Positions 13,701 through 28,700 of a DNA stretch of 64,000 nucleotides are shown here, piece after piece. A program made the translations under genes and the position numbers. Source of the DNA: Lepisosteus oculatus (Eukaryota; Chordata; Actinopteri; Semionotiformes; Lepisosteidae); NCBI RefSeq assembly GCF_040954835.1, contig NC_090707.1, positions 17,936,570-18,000,569 of the forward strand, read 5' to 3'. Each line of letters starts with the position of its first letter. The stretch's first letter is position 1. The notes beneath the pieces are model-generated. The model saw nothing but the letters and a program-made list of their open reading frames with translations. It was not told where the DNA came from and did no database searches.

Positions 13701-16700
13701 GGTTGGTTAGGACATAGGCCTCTAGGATATGTTGTATGTTTGTGTTGTGTACTGTTTAGCATGTCACTATTAACAGTTTTGTCATTATTAACAATATATT
13801 TGTTCATCCCAGTGTGCCCGATATATTAATTCAATTCACCAAAGCTGTGCCAGAGAACAAAGATCTCAGGTGCCTTTAATTATACCAACCCCATAGGTTT
13901 ATTTTGTAATTTAATCTTTACAATTTAGGGGTTATGATTAATTTACTTATCAATTATACCACTCAGTCTATTTCAGATATTTTGTGGTACACCTCCTTTT
14001 TTCATAACTCCTTCTTTGTAACCACTGTATTACAAAAGGATAAACCACATTCTTCCTCTTTAACCTCTTTTTCTCTTTTTTTTCTTCTAACGCTGCAATG
14101 ATCACATATGGAGTGATCAGTGGGGAAAAATATTTCTTTGTCAGTGGAAAGATAACTAAAGCAAATTGAAACTGAGTGTTCACAAACTGAAAAACTTGTG
14201 TTAGGATAAGTCAGATCATTGGTTAAAGTACAGGTATTCAGTCAAGAGCCATAATCCAGATCTTCTACATTTCCTTAAATCTTCAACAACCCAAAAGCTT
14301 TGAAAAGTGTTAAATTGTATTAGTTAGCTAATACTTAACGTAGTTGAGCTAAAACATGAGGTGAAATGAAAACCTGCAGACATCCAGGACTGTATTACGT
14401 TCTGGACTAAATTTTCACTGAAAAAAATACAAATGTACTTAAAAATATGAATGGAAAATTAAAATAGTTAGATTTGACAGTAAACATAAATACAAAATAT
14501 ACAGCGAAGAAACAATAGTCTGCATTTTCTTGAACATAAAAGGCATTGGCTTTGTGATGTACTATTTTCTCTCAGAAATACATTAAAAACAAGAGAGTAA
14601 TCCTGAACCTCCAGTCAAAACCTGAAGTAGGGGATTACAGAAAAGCAGACACTGACTGACAAAATCCAGTAGTACTAACACTGAAGGTTTTTTTTTTAAT
14701 GACACTGCCTGAAGCTTTTAAATTTTTCAATGTTTGAGAATAAGTGCTCCCAATTATGGGTAACAACAGGAATGCAAATTAAATTTTGCTAGGAAGCAAA
14801 CCTTGTCTAAAGGCATTAAAAAGCTGTACAAGCATTGTGTTACTTAACAGTGCACTATTTATACTTCCTCAGTGCTGGTGAAAATGGTAAAGCCAGTCTC
14901 TTCCTTTTGCAAAGAGCTCCCAGATGCTTGGGCAATGACATGTGAAGAATGTTAATGTACCGCCTCCATGATAGAATTAAAACCAAACAAAAATCTGAGT
15001 CACTGGAAGGCCTCTAATTCCATTCTCATAAATAGCTTTAAGGGAACAACCCAGTTAGGAATACAGAAAAGGATATTGATTTTTAACAGCTGGAAAAAAA
15101 ATAATAAAAATCAAGGCCAAACAACATTCACTACTATTAAACTACTTTAAACAAGTAAACTGGGTTTAGGAAGCTCTGATAAAAACTCAGGCTGCTGTTT
15201 TATATGTCACAGAATATAAGACTTACTAATCAGTAATGATAAATACAAAAAGAATTATTAGTAGTCAGCATTATTCTGATCAATAACATCTGATTCCCAC
15301 AGGTATTTTCTAGAAAATGTATGTATTTTCTAAAATGACAGTTAAATCTCATAATTGTCATTATCATTATCTTCCAAAATTGAATGTCATATAAAAATAT
15401 TTTTAGTACAATGGGACACAAAACCTTTTTTTAAACCAAAAAGCCTTACAACTGTAATTTGCAGATTAAAAACACTTGAGCTAAATACTCCTTCTTGATT
15501 TGTGATAACAGTGATCTGTGCAGCTGCTTATTATAATAGCTCCCTCATCAGAAAGACTTACCATGACACTTTTTTTGAAGAATCAGGTAACAAACAGCTT
15601 TTATCCTCTGGGTTGACAATTAGGGGGTTGATATCGAGTGTAGCGTTTACACTTATAACTGGTCTTGCTCTGTCAACAGATTAAATATACGGCAAATACC
15701 AAAACTTACAAAAGCAATGAAATACAGTTGGGACTAAGACAGTCAAAAATGTAATACTAACTCTAATCTAACTACCAGGTCACACACAAAATTCAGTTTT
15801 ATCATGCATAGGAGCCTTGTCATTCACAGTCATACAGGCATGTTAATGTATATGACACTGTAAGAAACATACCTTAGACTAAATAATATGCATCTGCCAT
15901 GGCATTTCTATTTACGAAGAACATGACAAATCTCACAACATACATGCATGTTTTTTAAAAGACAAGGTAAAAACATCTAAAAGGATAAGTGTTTAATTTC
16001 AAATAATCTTATGATATTTTATATTTTAATAATGTCATCTTAATGTGCATTATTTTATGCACCATGCACATCCACTTGCATTTGGTGTGTGTGAGAAGAA
16101 TGGAGGGTGAAACCACAAATTATTAACTTTCAAATGTAATACTATGCAAAACAGAATAGTAATACATTAATCAGCTGCACACCAACCATCAACAATTTCT
16201 ATCTGGATGCTAATGCTATCTGCAGATAGAAATTGTTGGACCGTTTTGAAAGAGGAAATCATTTTGACAAGAAACACAGGTACTGGCAGAACAACATAAG
16301 AGATGAAAAATGAAAGATCGATTCTAAAATGCTACACTGAAAAAAAATATTTTCTTTATAGACATGTATCTCCAACAAACGTGTCAAACCTATTTGTCAT
16401 GTGACCAACGGTATCATAAAGGAAGAGTTAGTGCAAACTGAAGAAACAGCGCAACTCTCCCTGACATCACTGAAGGTTTTCAGGCACCAGGAAACTCCAA
16501 CTACCCACCTAATGCCCACTCAGCTTCAGTGGCATTCAGCCAATTGTGTGCCACCACTTGGCAATTTTTTTGGACAATTGACTAATGACATGGCGCAAAT
16601 TACAGTGAAGACAAAGATGTTTAGAAACAGTAAAACACAAATATGCATCTTAAAGAAAGATTAAAAAGGTTTATCAGTACCTGTATAGTACTGCCTTATC

Positions 16701-19700
16701 TGCTCCAAAAACACCAACAATCAAGTCTACAAAAAACAAGAGAACACAAAAACATTCAACCTAACAACCCGGTATGGGGATCTCTAGATGTAATTATTGT
16801 TTTCTGTGAATCCATCAAGCTTTACCGATTCTTTTGCTAAAATTCATTAGTCATTAAAAATTCAGAAGTTTAGTTTCACATCAATAAAACAATACCTTTT
16901 TTTATTGTGTGTTACATAACCTTTTAATTATACAAAATTTGTGTGCACAACATTCATAAACTGTTTTCACTCTGCTAAAAGCAAATAGAGTAGCTGTAAA
17001 AGACTACAATTCCTGCAAATTGAACATTTAGAAAAAAACTGTATTTATATCTTTTTTTCTAACATAACAGAGAGTAAAGAAAATAATTCATCACGGTCCC
17101 CATCCGACTGAAAAAATGTGATGTGAAGTTGAGAAAAATCCCCACCCCCAGCCAGGCCGAGATCACATTCAGTCAGCTTAAAAAAAAAAGGAAATAAAAA
17201 CGTTCCTTCTTCGTTCTGGTAGTGTTTGCATTTGCAGATTTAATAATGTGCTTATTATGTGTAAAGAAAAATCCAGGCCTCTCCTGCAGGTGGAAGTAAC
17301 TTGTTTAATCTTGTTTCTAACGCGAGAGAGACTCATGCCCTTCCCAAGTTTTAAAGGTTTGAGGGGCTGCTTAATGGTTAAAATGCACATTTAGTGTTAA
17401 ATCTCAGAACATATGTGTAATAGCAAGCGGCTATAACACCCTACAACTCACAACTTGCAACCCACTGAAGCTCAGCAGGTGTGAGACTGGCCTGTACCTG
17501 GATGGGAGACCTCCTGGGAAAGCTAAGGTTGCAGGTGGAAGAGGTGTTAGTGGGACTAATATGGAGCGCTCTCCCCACAGTCTGTGGGTCCTAGCGCCCC
17601 AGCATAGTGATGGGGAAACTATACTGTAATGAAAGCAACATGTTTTGCATAACGATGTTAAACCCAGCCCCTAACTTTCCATGGTCATTAAAAAGCCCAG
17701 GGCATTACCTTTGTGTCCTGGCTGGGCTGAACATGAATTGGGGAAGTTAGAGGGGAGTCCCTATTACCTATAAAGCACTTTGGGTAGAGATGTCCACAAT
17801 AGCGCTATATAAGTGTAAGGAATAATACTACTTTGGGTGTGGGTCAGGCTTTCTTTTTGCCTAACCTGATCCGTTAGATACATTAGATTAAGAATGCATC
17901 TGTTTGAAAGTGTGCTATTTTTTATTATTGCTTATCACTGCATATCACTTCTACAAGATGAATAATGCAAAAATAAGGGAAAAATAAGGGAAAGCACCCA
18001 TTATGGTAAACCAGACATACTGTACCTGGGTACCCATTTAAATCTATGTCCGTGGCACCATGCATTGAGTAGCCAAAGCTGGGCGGCATGGAAGTAGAAG
18101 CCCATTTCCCTTCTAGGACCTGGGATGCAGAGGGATCAGGGCCTGTAGCTCTTCCGTTGTGGATGTAAACAAGGCCCCTGCGGTCAGGCCCTCCATAGGG
18201 AGCAGCAATTGCAATATCTAAAATTGAAATACAAAACAAGATGCCTTACTTTCTTACTTTCTTAAACCACACATTGTGTTCCATTTAATGAATAACACAT
18301 TTAATGAACAGTCATTCTGGCAAACTGATGTTTTCTGCCTCTTAATGTTTTTTTCTGAACAGCAACATGCCATTTAACGTCATTTTACCTTTATTTTTAA
18401 TGTTATTAATGTTGCCACACAAAACCAGAAAAAAAATTATACGCTTCATATTAAACTGAATGCAAAACCCTCCTAAGGAATTATTTTCCTCAGGTGAAAA
18501 AACTATCCTGGGAATCCATAAAACAAGCTACATATTTGATTTGGTTTTTCCCTTTACCAAAAAAACAAACAAAGATGGAGGCAGGCTTTAATTCACACTA
18601 ATCTGGTACCGTTAAATCCATCCATGTCAAGGTCTCCAAGAGGAGTGATGGCGCTGCCAAATCGGGAGTAGATTTCAGTGCCAGTCAGCTTCTGCAGTTT
18701 AGGGAATGTGAACTGACCCTTTCCCATATACACATAGACCTGGCCAACCTCTCTTAGTTTCCCATCTGAGCCTCGGTCCATGAAGAGAGGGGCTCCAATA
18801 AATAGATCTACAAAACTGCAAAGAAAGTCTATCAGCAGTTTGCGCAGAGCATGAAGGAAATTAAGTTTTCATTTTAGTTATCCGAGAGCTCACGTCATAG
18901 CCTGTACTTATTAAATATTGTGTACACCAAAACTGCTTTTATGTTGTTTTAATGCAGTTTTATAGTGTATTAATAAGTCCACTGCAAACTGAATATGTTT
19001 TGGCATGACGAAGAAAAGGTTTCACATCAGAAGGGAACAGACTGGACAAAGACATTTTCCAAGTTCACAAATACCTATTTTTAAAGGCAAGCTGCAAGAC
19101 TATTTCTATATTTTGGGGTAGGAAAAATATCGGCAAAGATGAATGCATTTTAAACTGCAATGAAAGTATAATGTACAGAATAACATGTAATCCTCCAATT
19201 TACATCACAAAATAGATCAAATTTCCGGGTATATGCAGAGCCATATTGCTGTCATTGTATGCAATTCAGAATGAGGCAACAAAACTTCCAGTGACATGAA
19301 GGGCTGGTTCACATCACAATTCGCGCAGACTCTTGTTCCAGTGTTTTGTGACAACATGGAGACTCTACAAACATTCACAGAGTTTACGATTTCGTACATA
19401 ATTCAGAATTTGTGAAAATTTGCAACACCATCAGTTTTTTTTTACCGAGATTTAATAAGCGTCTGAGAAATTGGGACTACAGTTCTCCTTTAATACAGGT
19501 TTCTATGCTTCAGAAAAAGCTACAAGAAAACATTACAAGCACTATATGGTCTTTTTTATTGTATTACATCATATATTACTTTTCTTTTGAAGCCCTTTGA
19601 ATTAGATTTACACACAATTCTTACCCATCATTATTGATGTCAGTTGCACCCACGGAATGACCAAAGTAAGCAGCCATCTATTAAACAAATTAAGAATGAA

Positions 19701-22700
19701 TTTAGCCATGGATTTGTTCAGAGTACTATATTCCCTAGAATTACTGTTTTATTCCCAGAACAGCAATGGCAACAACAATAATAACAATTATAAATTCCTA
19801 AAAACTTAAATCACAGTTACCACTGTGCCAGTTCTGTGCATTCTAATCATTCCTACAGACCCATTAGCTTCCACCCTCTGCATTTGAACTGAAACAATGT
19901 CTCCACAAAAGCCATGGCCTGTTAAAACTCTAGTCTGTTTTGCTTTGCAGTCATGTCAACACATATTATGGCTTTCATGCAGCATTTTTCATTTTTTAAC
20001 AGGTTTTGTCCTTACCCCTTCAGATAACAAGTAAAAAGCTTATTCTTATGCATTATAACACTGATATAAGGCCGGAGACACATGTTTGGAGGTGAAGAAT
20101 GAAAAAAGTCATTAGTTATCAGAACACCTCTATCAATCCTTTTCTCTGTATGTGTACTATATAGTAAACTAGGCTACACAAATGATAAACTGAGCCACTC
20201 ACAACTATAAAGCAGAGTTAAACCATAATAACTATCTGAAACCTATGATTTGCAGTAAACATGTGACTTGTACAAAACCCAGCTTGGTTGGGGCTGGGAG
20301 ACGCAGTGAATGTTTCAAGCTTCATATTAATGAAGAATAATTTGCAGTGGATAACCCTGGTGCCATTTTCTATGTTAAGTCTAGAAGACCACTATAGGAA
20401 GAAAATGAATTCAACCTTAAGCCATGCAACTTGAAATAGCATAGAGAGATGTTGTATATGAGTGTAAGCATACTGTATAAGTCTACATCCTCCTCACTCC
20501 TCTCTACTCAAAGAATCAACAAAAAATGTCTGTCATCGAGTAATACCATTACAGTATACATAAAGGCTTTCTGAACATTCATGGATTATTCTATAGTGGG
20601 AAAATTACTCAAAAGACAGCAACAAAAAAATCTCTTGATCTTTACATTTTATCGCAGTTCTATTTCAATGTCTGGGAAATGTTGTATATTGCAGCAGCGT
20701 TGCTGTGGTGTCTGATACAGTACAGGCACCTCTGTTCAAGAAGTGACCAGCCACTTTCCAGAGAACATGAAAATGTACGTCAGCCAATCAGACTGAAGCT
20801 TTTGCTATCCCTCAGCTCCCAGTAATTCCTTTCCCCAGCCAAACTGCTTCAACCCCTGGGCTCAGAGAGCCACATGCTGACTGTGCACTCTTCTTTCCTT
20901 TCTGCTTTTCTGTAATGTTTGTGCTGACAGGGCTGTGTTGATGAGTTCCAGATGGGGAAGTGGATTTAGGACATGAACTCCTGGCTTGTAAATAAAATGC
21001 CATTAAAAAAAAGGCTGAAACCACAATAACATTGTGTCGCACTTGCCTATCAATTATATATGCATATTTAGTCTGGATGACCTTGAAGGATAGGCATACA
21101 GTGATAAATACATATTTCACAGAAAAAAAGCAAACTTTCATGTTTTTTAAAAGTATAATATTATCAATCAGATTAACCAACACCGAATGTGTAGTATAGT
21201 ACTAGAATGAAATATTAAAAGTATTCAATGCAGATTTTCCGTCTCAAATTATGATGGATTAATTAAACTTGAATGTTTTGGAGAAGCTAGAACCCCAAAA
21301 TGTTTACTTAATCCATCATTCAAATTAAAATAATAATCCAGACAAACTTCCTGCTTAAATCATACAAAATGTTACATTGTAATATGTTTTTGCTTTACAG
21401 TTTCACTTAAAAACTTGTAACATGTTAGTGTTGTGTTGCCAGAGAAACTGTTCCCAAGTTTCTCTTAATTACATCATGTACAACTTATTTCACATATCTG
21501 TTTGTAAATAATTTATGTGGAGAATTTAAAAAAGCTAATCACCTTAAAAGATAAACATAAAGCAAACAAGAAAGAAGGAATCTACCTGTTCGCCGGTGAA
21601 ATTAACCATTGATTCCATGTTTTTTCCATTTAAAATGGTAACCTGCACACAAAAACAGATTATTATGTGAGCTTTTTTTTTCCTAAAAAGGTTAAACGTT
21701 TGCTCTATAAAGCAAAGTATACTTACATATCCAAGAGCCTTTGCACCTCTAGGAACTCCTGTGACAAAATCTGTAGAAAGAAGCAAGATGGAGGGTACTG
21801 TTATTGAGCCCCGTCTTATCTTAAGGAACATAATGGTGAAAAACGAAGGTACTTTCATAAAGTAATATTCAGAAAAAAAATCGTAGTGTTGTTGAATGCA
21901 GTCTTTACAAGACACTAAAGCACCACTGACAAATACTAGTATACGGCCTTACCAACTGAAACTCAAAGTTCATTAAGGAGATAAGATGTGTGAAATGAAA
22001 AATAAAAACTCTCTGAATGACTTGGTTTTGGCCATGAACTATAACAAGGGAGAAATTGTAAAGCTTCCTTTTTTCCTTGACAAAAAATGAAAATCATTAA
22101 AAGTAATTACTATAAAACCTCTAACTAAAGAACAAATGCTTATCATACATGATGACTTATCAGACTCCAAACCTGTAAAGGCGCTAATGTCACTACCTCA
22201 CCAACTTCAAACACTACCACATAAAAGACTCCTAGTCTTAATTACATTCCTAAATGTTTACTATTTTTCCATAACTCACCAGTGTTGTCTGAGGAACAGT
22301 CATATTAGCTTTCATCTTTCAAATTACAGTTTATAGGTGTTCTATTAATAGAAACAGATTTTTTCTGGTCTTCCTTAAATTGGCAACACTGATACCTAAA
22401 TCGACTTGCATACAGTTTTCATATTTTATATCTGTTGTAGAAGAGAAATCTCACCATCTGTTCCATCATTGTTAAAATCTCCAACAGTCACAGAGTAACC
22501 TAAAAAAAACAGCAGAGCAGAACTGTAATTATGAAGGACCCAAATTCTGAAGAACAAAGCAAATTGTAGTTCTGCAGAACAAGACATACATGTGAAACAA
22601 AATTAAATAACTTTTTTTTATTTCTTGACACAAGACTTTAATGGTACAATCAAAAAACATTTAGAACACATATTGGTAGGGAATAATACAGCTTTCATCC

Positions 22701-25700
22701 CCAATATACAAAACTTTATGGAATCAGTACTGTAGAAAAAGTACAGTTAACTGGTGAATTATCATGCAGTTCACATTTCATAAGGAAAAATAAACAGGGC
22801 ATAGGCTTAGTCTGCTAAAGCAAATATTAGTGTGTACATCTTTCTCTTTGTTTATACTCTGAACAATGAGAATGGCCCACAGCTCCAAAAATACCCCACA
22901 CTTTGGTTTAAACAGCATGTTATGCTATTAGGATACAATGCCAAAAATGTAAACAAAACTTAAAATGACATTTAAAACAAAATCCCTTACCTAAATAGCT
23001 GTCATCAAACTGGGCACTGGCTGTTTTTGTTGCAAGCTGATTCTTGTATGTTATGAAGTAATCAGGTTTGTAGTTGTTTATAATTTCAGAAATCTCATCA
23101 GAGATCAGCTGACCTGAAGGAATGAAAGAAACATTGACAAAAACACTTTTGTAGGTACCGAAAGGCACAGAAGAAAAATAACTCTATAGATACATAAACA
23201 AAGGGACAACTCATTTGCTACATGAATGATAAGCATTTAAATGAACTTTTTTCCAAGCACCGTTTTGGGTCTTTCATGAACCAAAGCCAGAGATGAAGGT
23301 GGTTTAGTGATGTCTCAATTGATTCCTACAATTCTTCAGTACTAAAAAGTGGTCAGGGTTGTATTCTTTCAAAATAGTGGGAAACCAAAAGGATATACAG
23401 CAAATGACTTTTATCTGTTAAGAATATTTACAGAGGTCTAGCTGGAAATCTCAGAAGCATTTAAAAATAAATTAATCCACAATAATTAAAGTGCGCACAG
23501 CAAATCATAAGAAGGCCAAACAATGTACACTCATGTTCACTCGTGAATCTTAAAGACCACCTTGTATGACCTGATAGTGATGATGAACCCGGTACAAGAA
23601 TAGAGATGAACATAAACTGATCTTACTTACAATTAAGGTAGTATTATGGTTTTATGGTTAATTCAAAGTGTATTTTCTGTTACATCTTTTGATTTAATTC
23701 TTTTTTCTGGGATTTATTAGAAGTTCTTCTCCCAGTATGATGTTGCTCTCCTAAAGAGCTGATGTGTTAAAAAAAGGATGAAGGTAGCATTGCAAATACT
23801 GAAAGCTACAGTGCACAACTCTTTCTTTCAGGTCACAGTGTAACAAAACACATAAAGCTGAATTTATATATTACAATATCAGGTCAATGCCACTTCTACC
23901 TCTTACAATTTTGTTAAGTGAGCATAATTATGTGCTGCACTAGTGATCTAATAAACAGCATTATGGGGGGCAAATATATGATTTGAATAAAACAATAAAA
24001 AAGCAGGATATTATCTTGTTGGGCTTTTAAGGCAGACATTGTGAATAATACCAAAGGTTTAATATTGTAAGCAGTTAAAAACAGTAGGTTTTAAGGCCTT
24101 CTTGGAGTTCTAGATCTGACTTGATCTTGTTTTTGAACACCAGCCAACATTTCATTTATGTTATCACAGGTAAGACCAGATCCTGAAATTTCACCTGGCT
24201 CTTATTCCTTCTGCAGTTTTAAGATTTGTGCATTCATATTCTCAGAACTTTCAACACAAAACATTTTAATTATTCACTTGGATGGGTAGTACAGACTGAA
24301 AAACAACTCCTTTTTTAAATTAATCTGAAATCCCCAATTGCTTCAAACTTGAGCTCAAGGATGTTTCCTTTACTGCATGGGAAGATTAAGGGGCCTGTAG
24401 AGTCCTCCAATATGCTCAACAGTTACAGCTATTCAGCTTTTACTATAGCGCCAACTGCATGGTACCTTTGTTAACATCAAATAGAAGCAGAGAAGCATGT
24501 TTTACTAACATCACTGCGTTCCTGCAGTTGCCCAACAGGCCACAGGGGTCACTGTTTCACAAAAACCTTGACGAATAATTCCAACCCAGCCCGGTGGCAT
24601 GCTGTTACTTGTATGCTGCTGCCAGGTTACAGCTGGTTAGCCAAATGACCACAATCAAACCATCACCATTTGGAGCACAGAGCTCAACTTGCACTCTGAG
24701 CAAGCAGCATCACTGGCGGTGCCTGTCTAAACCTTTTACTTTAAAAATCTACCTTGCTTGAACGACTTAATAAAGATATGTTCTTTAATGTCAGCAGCCA
24801 GCAGCCATATCACTCTGCAACTCACAACTGGCAACTCACTGAAGCTAAGCAGGTGTGAGCCTGGTCAGTACCTGGATGGGAGACCTCCTGGGAAAAACTT
24901 AGGTTGCTGCTGGAAGAGGTGTAAGTGCAGATAGCAGGGGGCGCTCACACTGCAGTCCATGTGGGTCCTAATGCCCCAGTATAGTGACGGGGACACTATA
25001 CTGTAAACAGGCACTGTCCTTCGGTTGAGATGTAAAACCCAGGTCCTGACTCTCTGTGGTCATTAAAAATCCCAGGGCGTTTCTCGAAAAAGAGTAGGGG
25101 TATAACCCTGGCGTCCTGGCCAAATTCACATTGGCCCTTACCAATCATGGCCTCCTAATAATCTCCATCTATTAATTGGCTTCATTAGTCAGTTCTCCTC
25201 CCCACTGATAGCTGATGTGTGGTGAGGGTTCTGGCGAGCTGTGGCTGCTGTCGCATCATCCAGGTGGGGCTGCACATTGGTGGTGGAGGGGAGTCCCTAC
25301 TACCAAAGCACTTTGGAGTGTCCAGAAAAGCACTATATACAGTAAGTGTAAGCAATTATTATTATAATGTATTACCTTGCCAATAAAAGCTACCAGGTCC
25401 TCCAACAACCACACGGTTATTCTGCTAAAAACATAAAAAAGACAAATGTTGGAATGGAGAATGTTCATTGAGTTCCATTTTTAAGATTAAACAGTTCTGA
25501 CAATGGGCAAATTAATTTTGAGGAATGAGGTTAAAATAACAAATGTTGGAAACTACTTTGATATGAGGAAAACAGCCATTTTTACATGCTTACGTCATAA
25601 GAAATAACTAGAAAATGGCACAAGACACATGATAGAGTCTGGTTAAAGCAAGAGAGTCCTGAGGCTATGTTGCATTGTGAAACATTCCATACCTTTACAA

Positions 25701-28700
25701 AGTCTATGCTGAATCCTGCCTGGCAAAATCCTTGTCCTTCAGGGTTGCCCAAGGCTGGAACAAGTATACAAACTTACAGTTAGGCAAAGCAGAAACAAAA
25801 TAAAAAAATCAAATATGTCTTAGAAAGACATGGTGCTAGCAAGTTTGCCTTTAGCATATGTTACAGTTACTGCACGAAGGCAAAATCAGTCCTGAATAAA
25901 GGTATTTGACAAGGAATTTTTTAACCATATTCCAAAAGAAAAATGAGTGACCAAGATACTTAGGACTATAGTCTTCACACCTCTCAACTGAAATCTGTCA
26001 AATTAGATTATGTGGAAAATAGATTCTTGAGACTTATTAGACGGAAACTGGTTTTCAAACAGGAAACAACAAATTCCTTAAAATGCAGTTTGATGCCCAC
26101 TTTAATAAGCACCACAAAAGAGCAGGGACAAACGTCATGTAAAAAATTCTCCTCCTTCTATTATGCTTAACAGAAAGGTACAATAGTAGTGTTAGATTCT
26201 GTGAAATCAGATTTACTAAACTTTCACTGAAAACTGAAGTCATATTTAAAGTTCATGGTGAACAAATCCTGTTTAAGCCTCCCCCAGGAAAAAAGTATTT
26301 CTTTTTGTGAAACACAGCATATGTGTTATGGTCAATTATGGGTGTTGGCTACACTAAGTGGACATTACAGGCTTTCACAAACCAGTAAAAATCCTCTGCT
26401 ATGATTCAGTATGAATAATATACCTTTTCTCAACTCTCATTTACATTTCACAATGTTCTAAATGTCAATTACTAATAATTACATTGTGAAAGAAACCTAA
26501 ACTAATACGTAAAATGATAAGTTAGTCAGTTGTTGCACCTCACAGAGCTTAAACCATCGGAACAGTGCAACAGTATTTCACCTTTCAGAACACATGAACT
26601 CTTTCAAAATCAAGGTAGGTCCAACTAAATATTTTTCTTTCTGGATTAACAATACTGTAAACCTTAGCTAAATTTGGAGGGCAAAACTCACACAGAACCT
26701 TTAAACCCAATCCTGATACTACGCAAAATAAATACCCTTTGGAAACATTGAAATCATTGAAATAAATAAGTAAATAAATAACACCAAGGCAAGGTTCACT
26801 GTATTAAATGAAGTATGATAATACCGTGTGAGAACATGCAAAGATACTGTATCGACTGAACTGCAGATATTGGAACTGGGACATTTCTGACAGAATTCAG
26901 TTAATTTGCCTCCAAAGTGAACTACTGCTTGTCATTTTGAAATAGTAACCAATAACGGTAATCACAGTTTAATTAACAATTTTTACTAAATAAGACATTA
27001 GTGAGTACACATGTAATAAATGAGGTCCCGATACTTTGGTAAGCAACTGTAGATTCTTTTCATTTAATCACTTTGACTTCAACAATGAACATTACAACAC
27101 ACTATCTTGCTAAGACAGCTCCCAAGGGCTTAATATTTAACGATGTCTAATAAGCAAACCACAGGAGTGCATTACCTGTTCGACAAGGTGAGTATTCCAC
27201 TATTCGCCCTCCTTTTTTCAGGAAACAGGTTCCAACGGGCTCTCTTTCTGCATTCCCAAATGTCCTCCACTGATAGAGTGGAGCACATGCCTAGAAATAA
27301 AAAAAATGTTAACAGCGTTGGATGTATTTAAAGCCTAATTCTTGTGTAGACTTATGAATACAGAATACAGCAAAAAATGTTCATTAATTCAAAAAGAAGA
27401 AAGATTACCAATGGCTTAGTGTGCTCAGTTGAACCTAAACACTGCCTGCTTTTAACAACCTAAATTACAAGGTGCACTACAGCCAGAAGTAAAGTAAAGT
27501 CTCACATCATATCACTGATTTAAACAGTTAGAGGGAACCAGGGGGAGACAACAGAAACTGAGACTTACCAATATCTGGTCACCACTTGACCGCACAGTGG
27601 CTCCAAACCACTGGCTGGATTTGAATTCCATTGGAGAGCCATCGATTCCTTTCCTGTCATCTAAGAATGATTGACGGGCAGTTAAATTGAATCTAAACAG
27701 ATAACCTATTTGAGAAAGCACTGCCATGCAGAAAAGCCCACACGCTCTATATACAAAGAGAAAAATGCGTAGGCAAATACTGTAATTTACAACCAACAGA
27801 GAAAAAATAAAACATGAAAATTTTGAGCTGTTTAGAAACAACCACGAAGGTGAGCTCCCAAAAATCCTCAAGAAGGAAAACTGGAAGACATGAAGGAAAA
27901 CTAAATACTTAAAGCTATTTCTACTTATAACTGGAATGTATAGGAAGATATCTGGAGGTAGAAATGCTGATAGTTTTGGATAAAGCCAGATTAAGGGTTG
28001 AAATCTCAAACTTTGATCATACAGTATAATTAGCAGAGTACATCAGGAGTCTATATTAAGGCCACTGACGCTGTTACTGTATATCAATGACCTAGACTCT
28101 GGTATATAAAGTAAACTAGTCAAGTTCACAGATGATCTCAAAATAAGATGAGGTGCAAAAGAATAGGCAAGAACAACAGACAAAAAGCTGGCTAAACACC
28201 TGGTGCATGACATTTAATGTACAAAAATAGCAGAAACTAGAAACAAACTATATACTGTAAATAAAATGTGAAGTACCAAGTTGTAAAAAATAACCTATGG
28301 AAAAAGTATTTCTGATCAAGCGACATCATTTTCATCTTCCAGTTATGGTGAAGCAAGAACGACAAGATACATTTCTAGGCTTAAAATACGTTATTTTATC
28401 CCATCAACCATGTTGGTGAATGATATCCTGGCATCATTCAAGAAATGGCTGGATGAGAACCTTATCCTCATCAATTGGCCACTAACAATCAAACCTTTAG
28501 AGTTATAAAGGAGACGGCTATATATATGTACACTATATCCGAGCAAATAGCCTACCGAACATACTTCATATTTCAATGTAAATGTTAAGTATCACCCATT
28601 ATTATATATCAGGTTTACAAACCAAAATAAGTTTATACTACTCAAAATATGATATTGCACATTAAAGCACACAATTCACCATTAATGAGAGTAGTCATTT

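Noticed and set aside
17423..17540. Functional 5S rRNA gene
   Set aside because: Only the 5S-like head of a SINE is present. It diverges from 5S and continues into a SINE body.
27512..28009. 165-codon minus-strand frame, the longest in the window
   Set aside because: Only 27569-27660 is coding (ITGAV exon 3). The rest is read-through into introns, ending past a GTAAGT donor.
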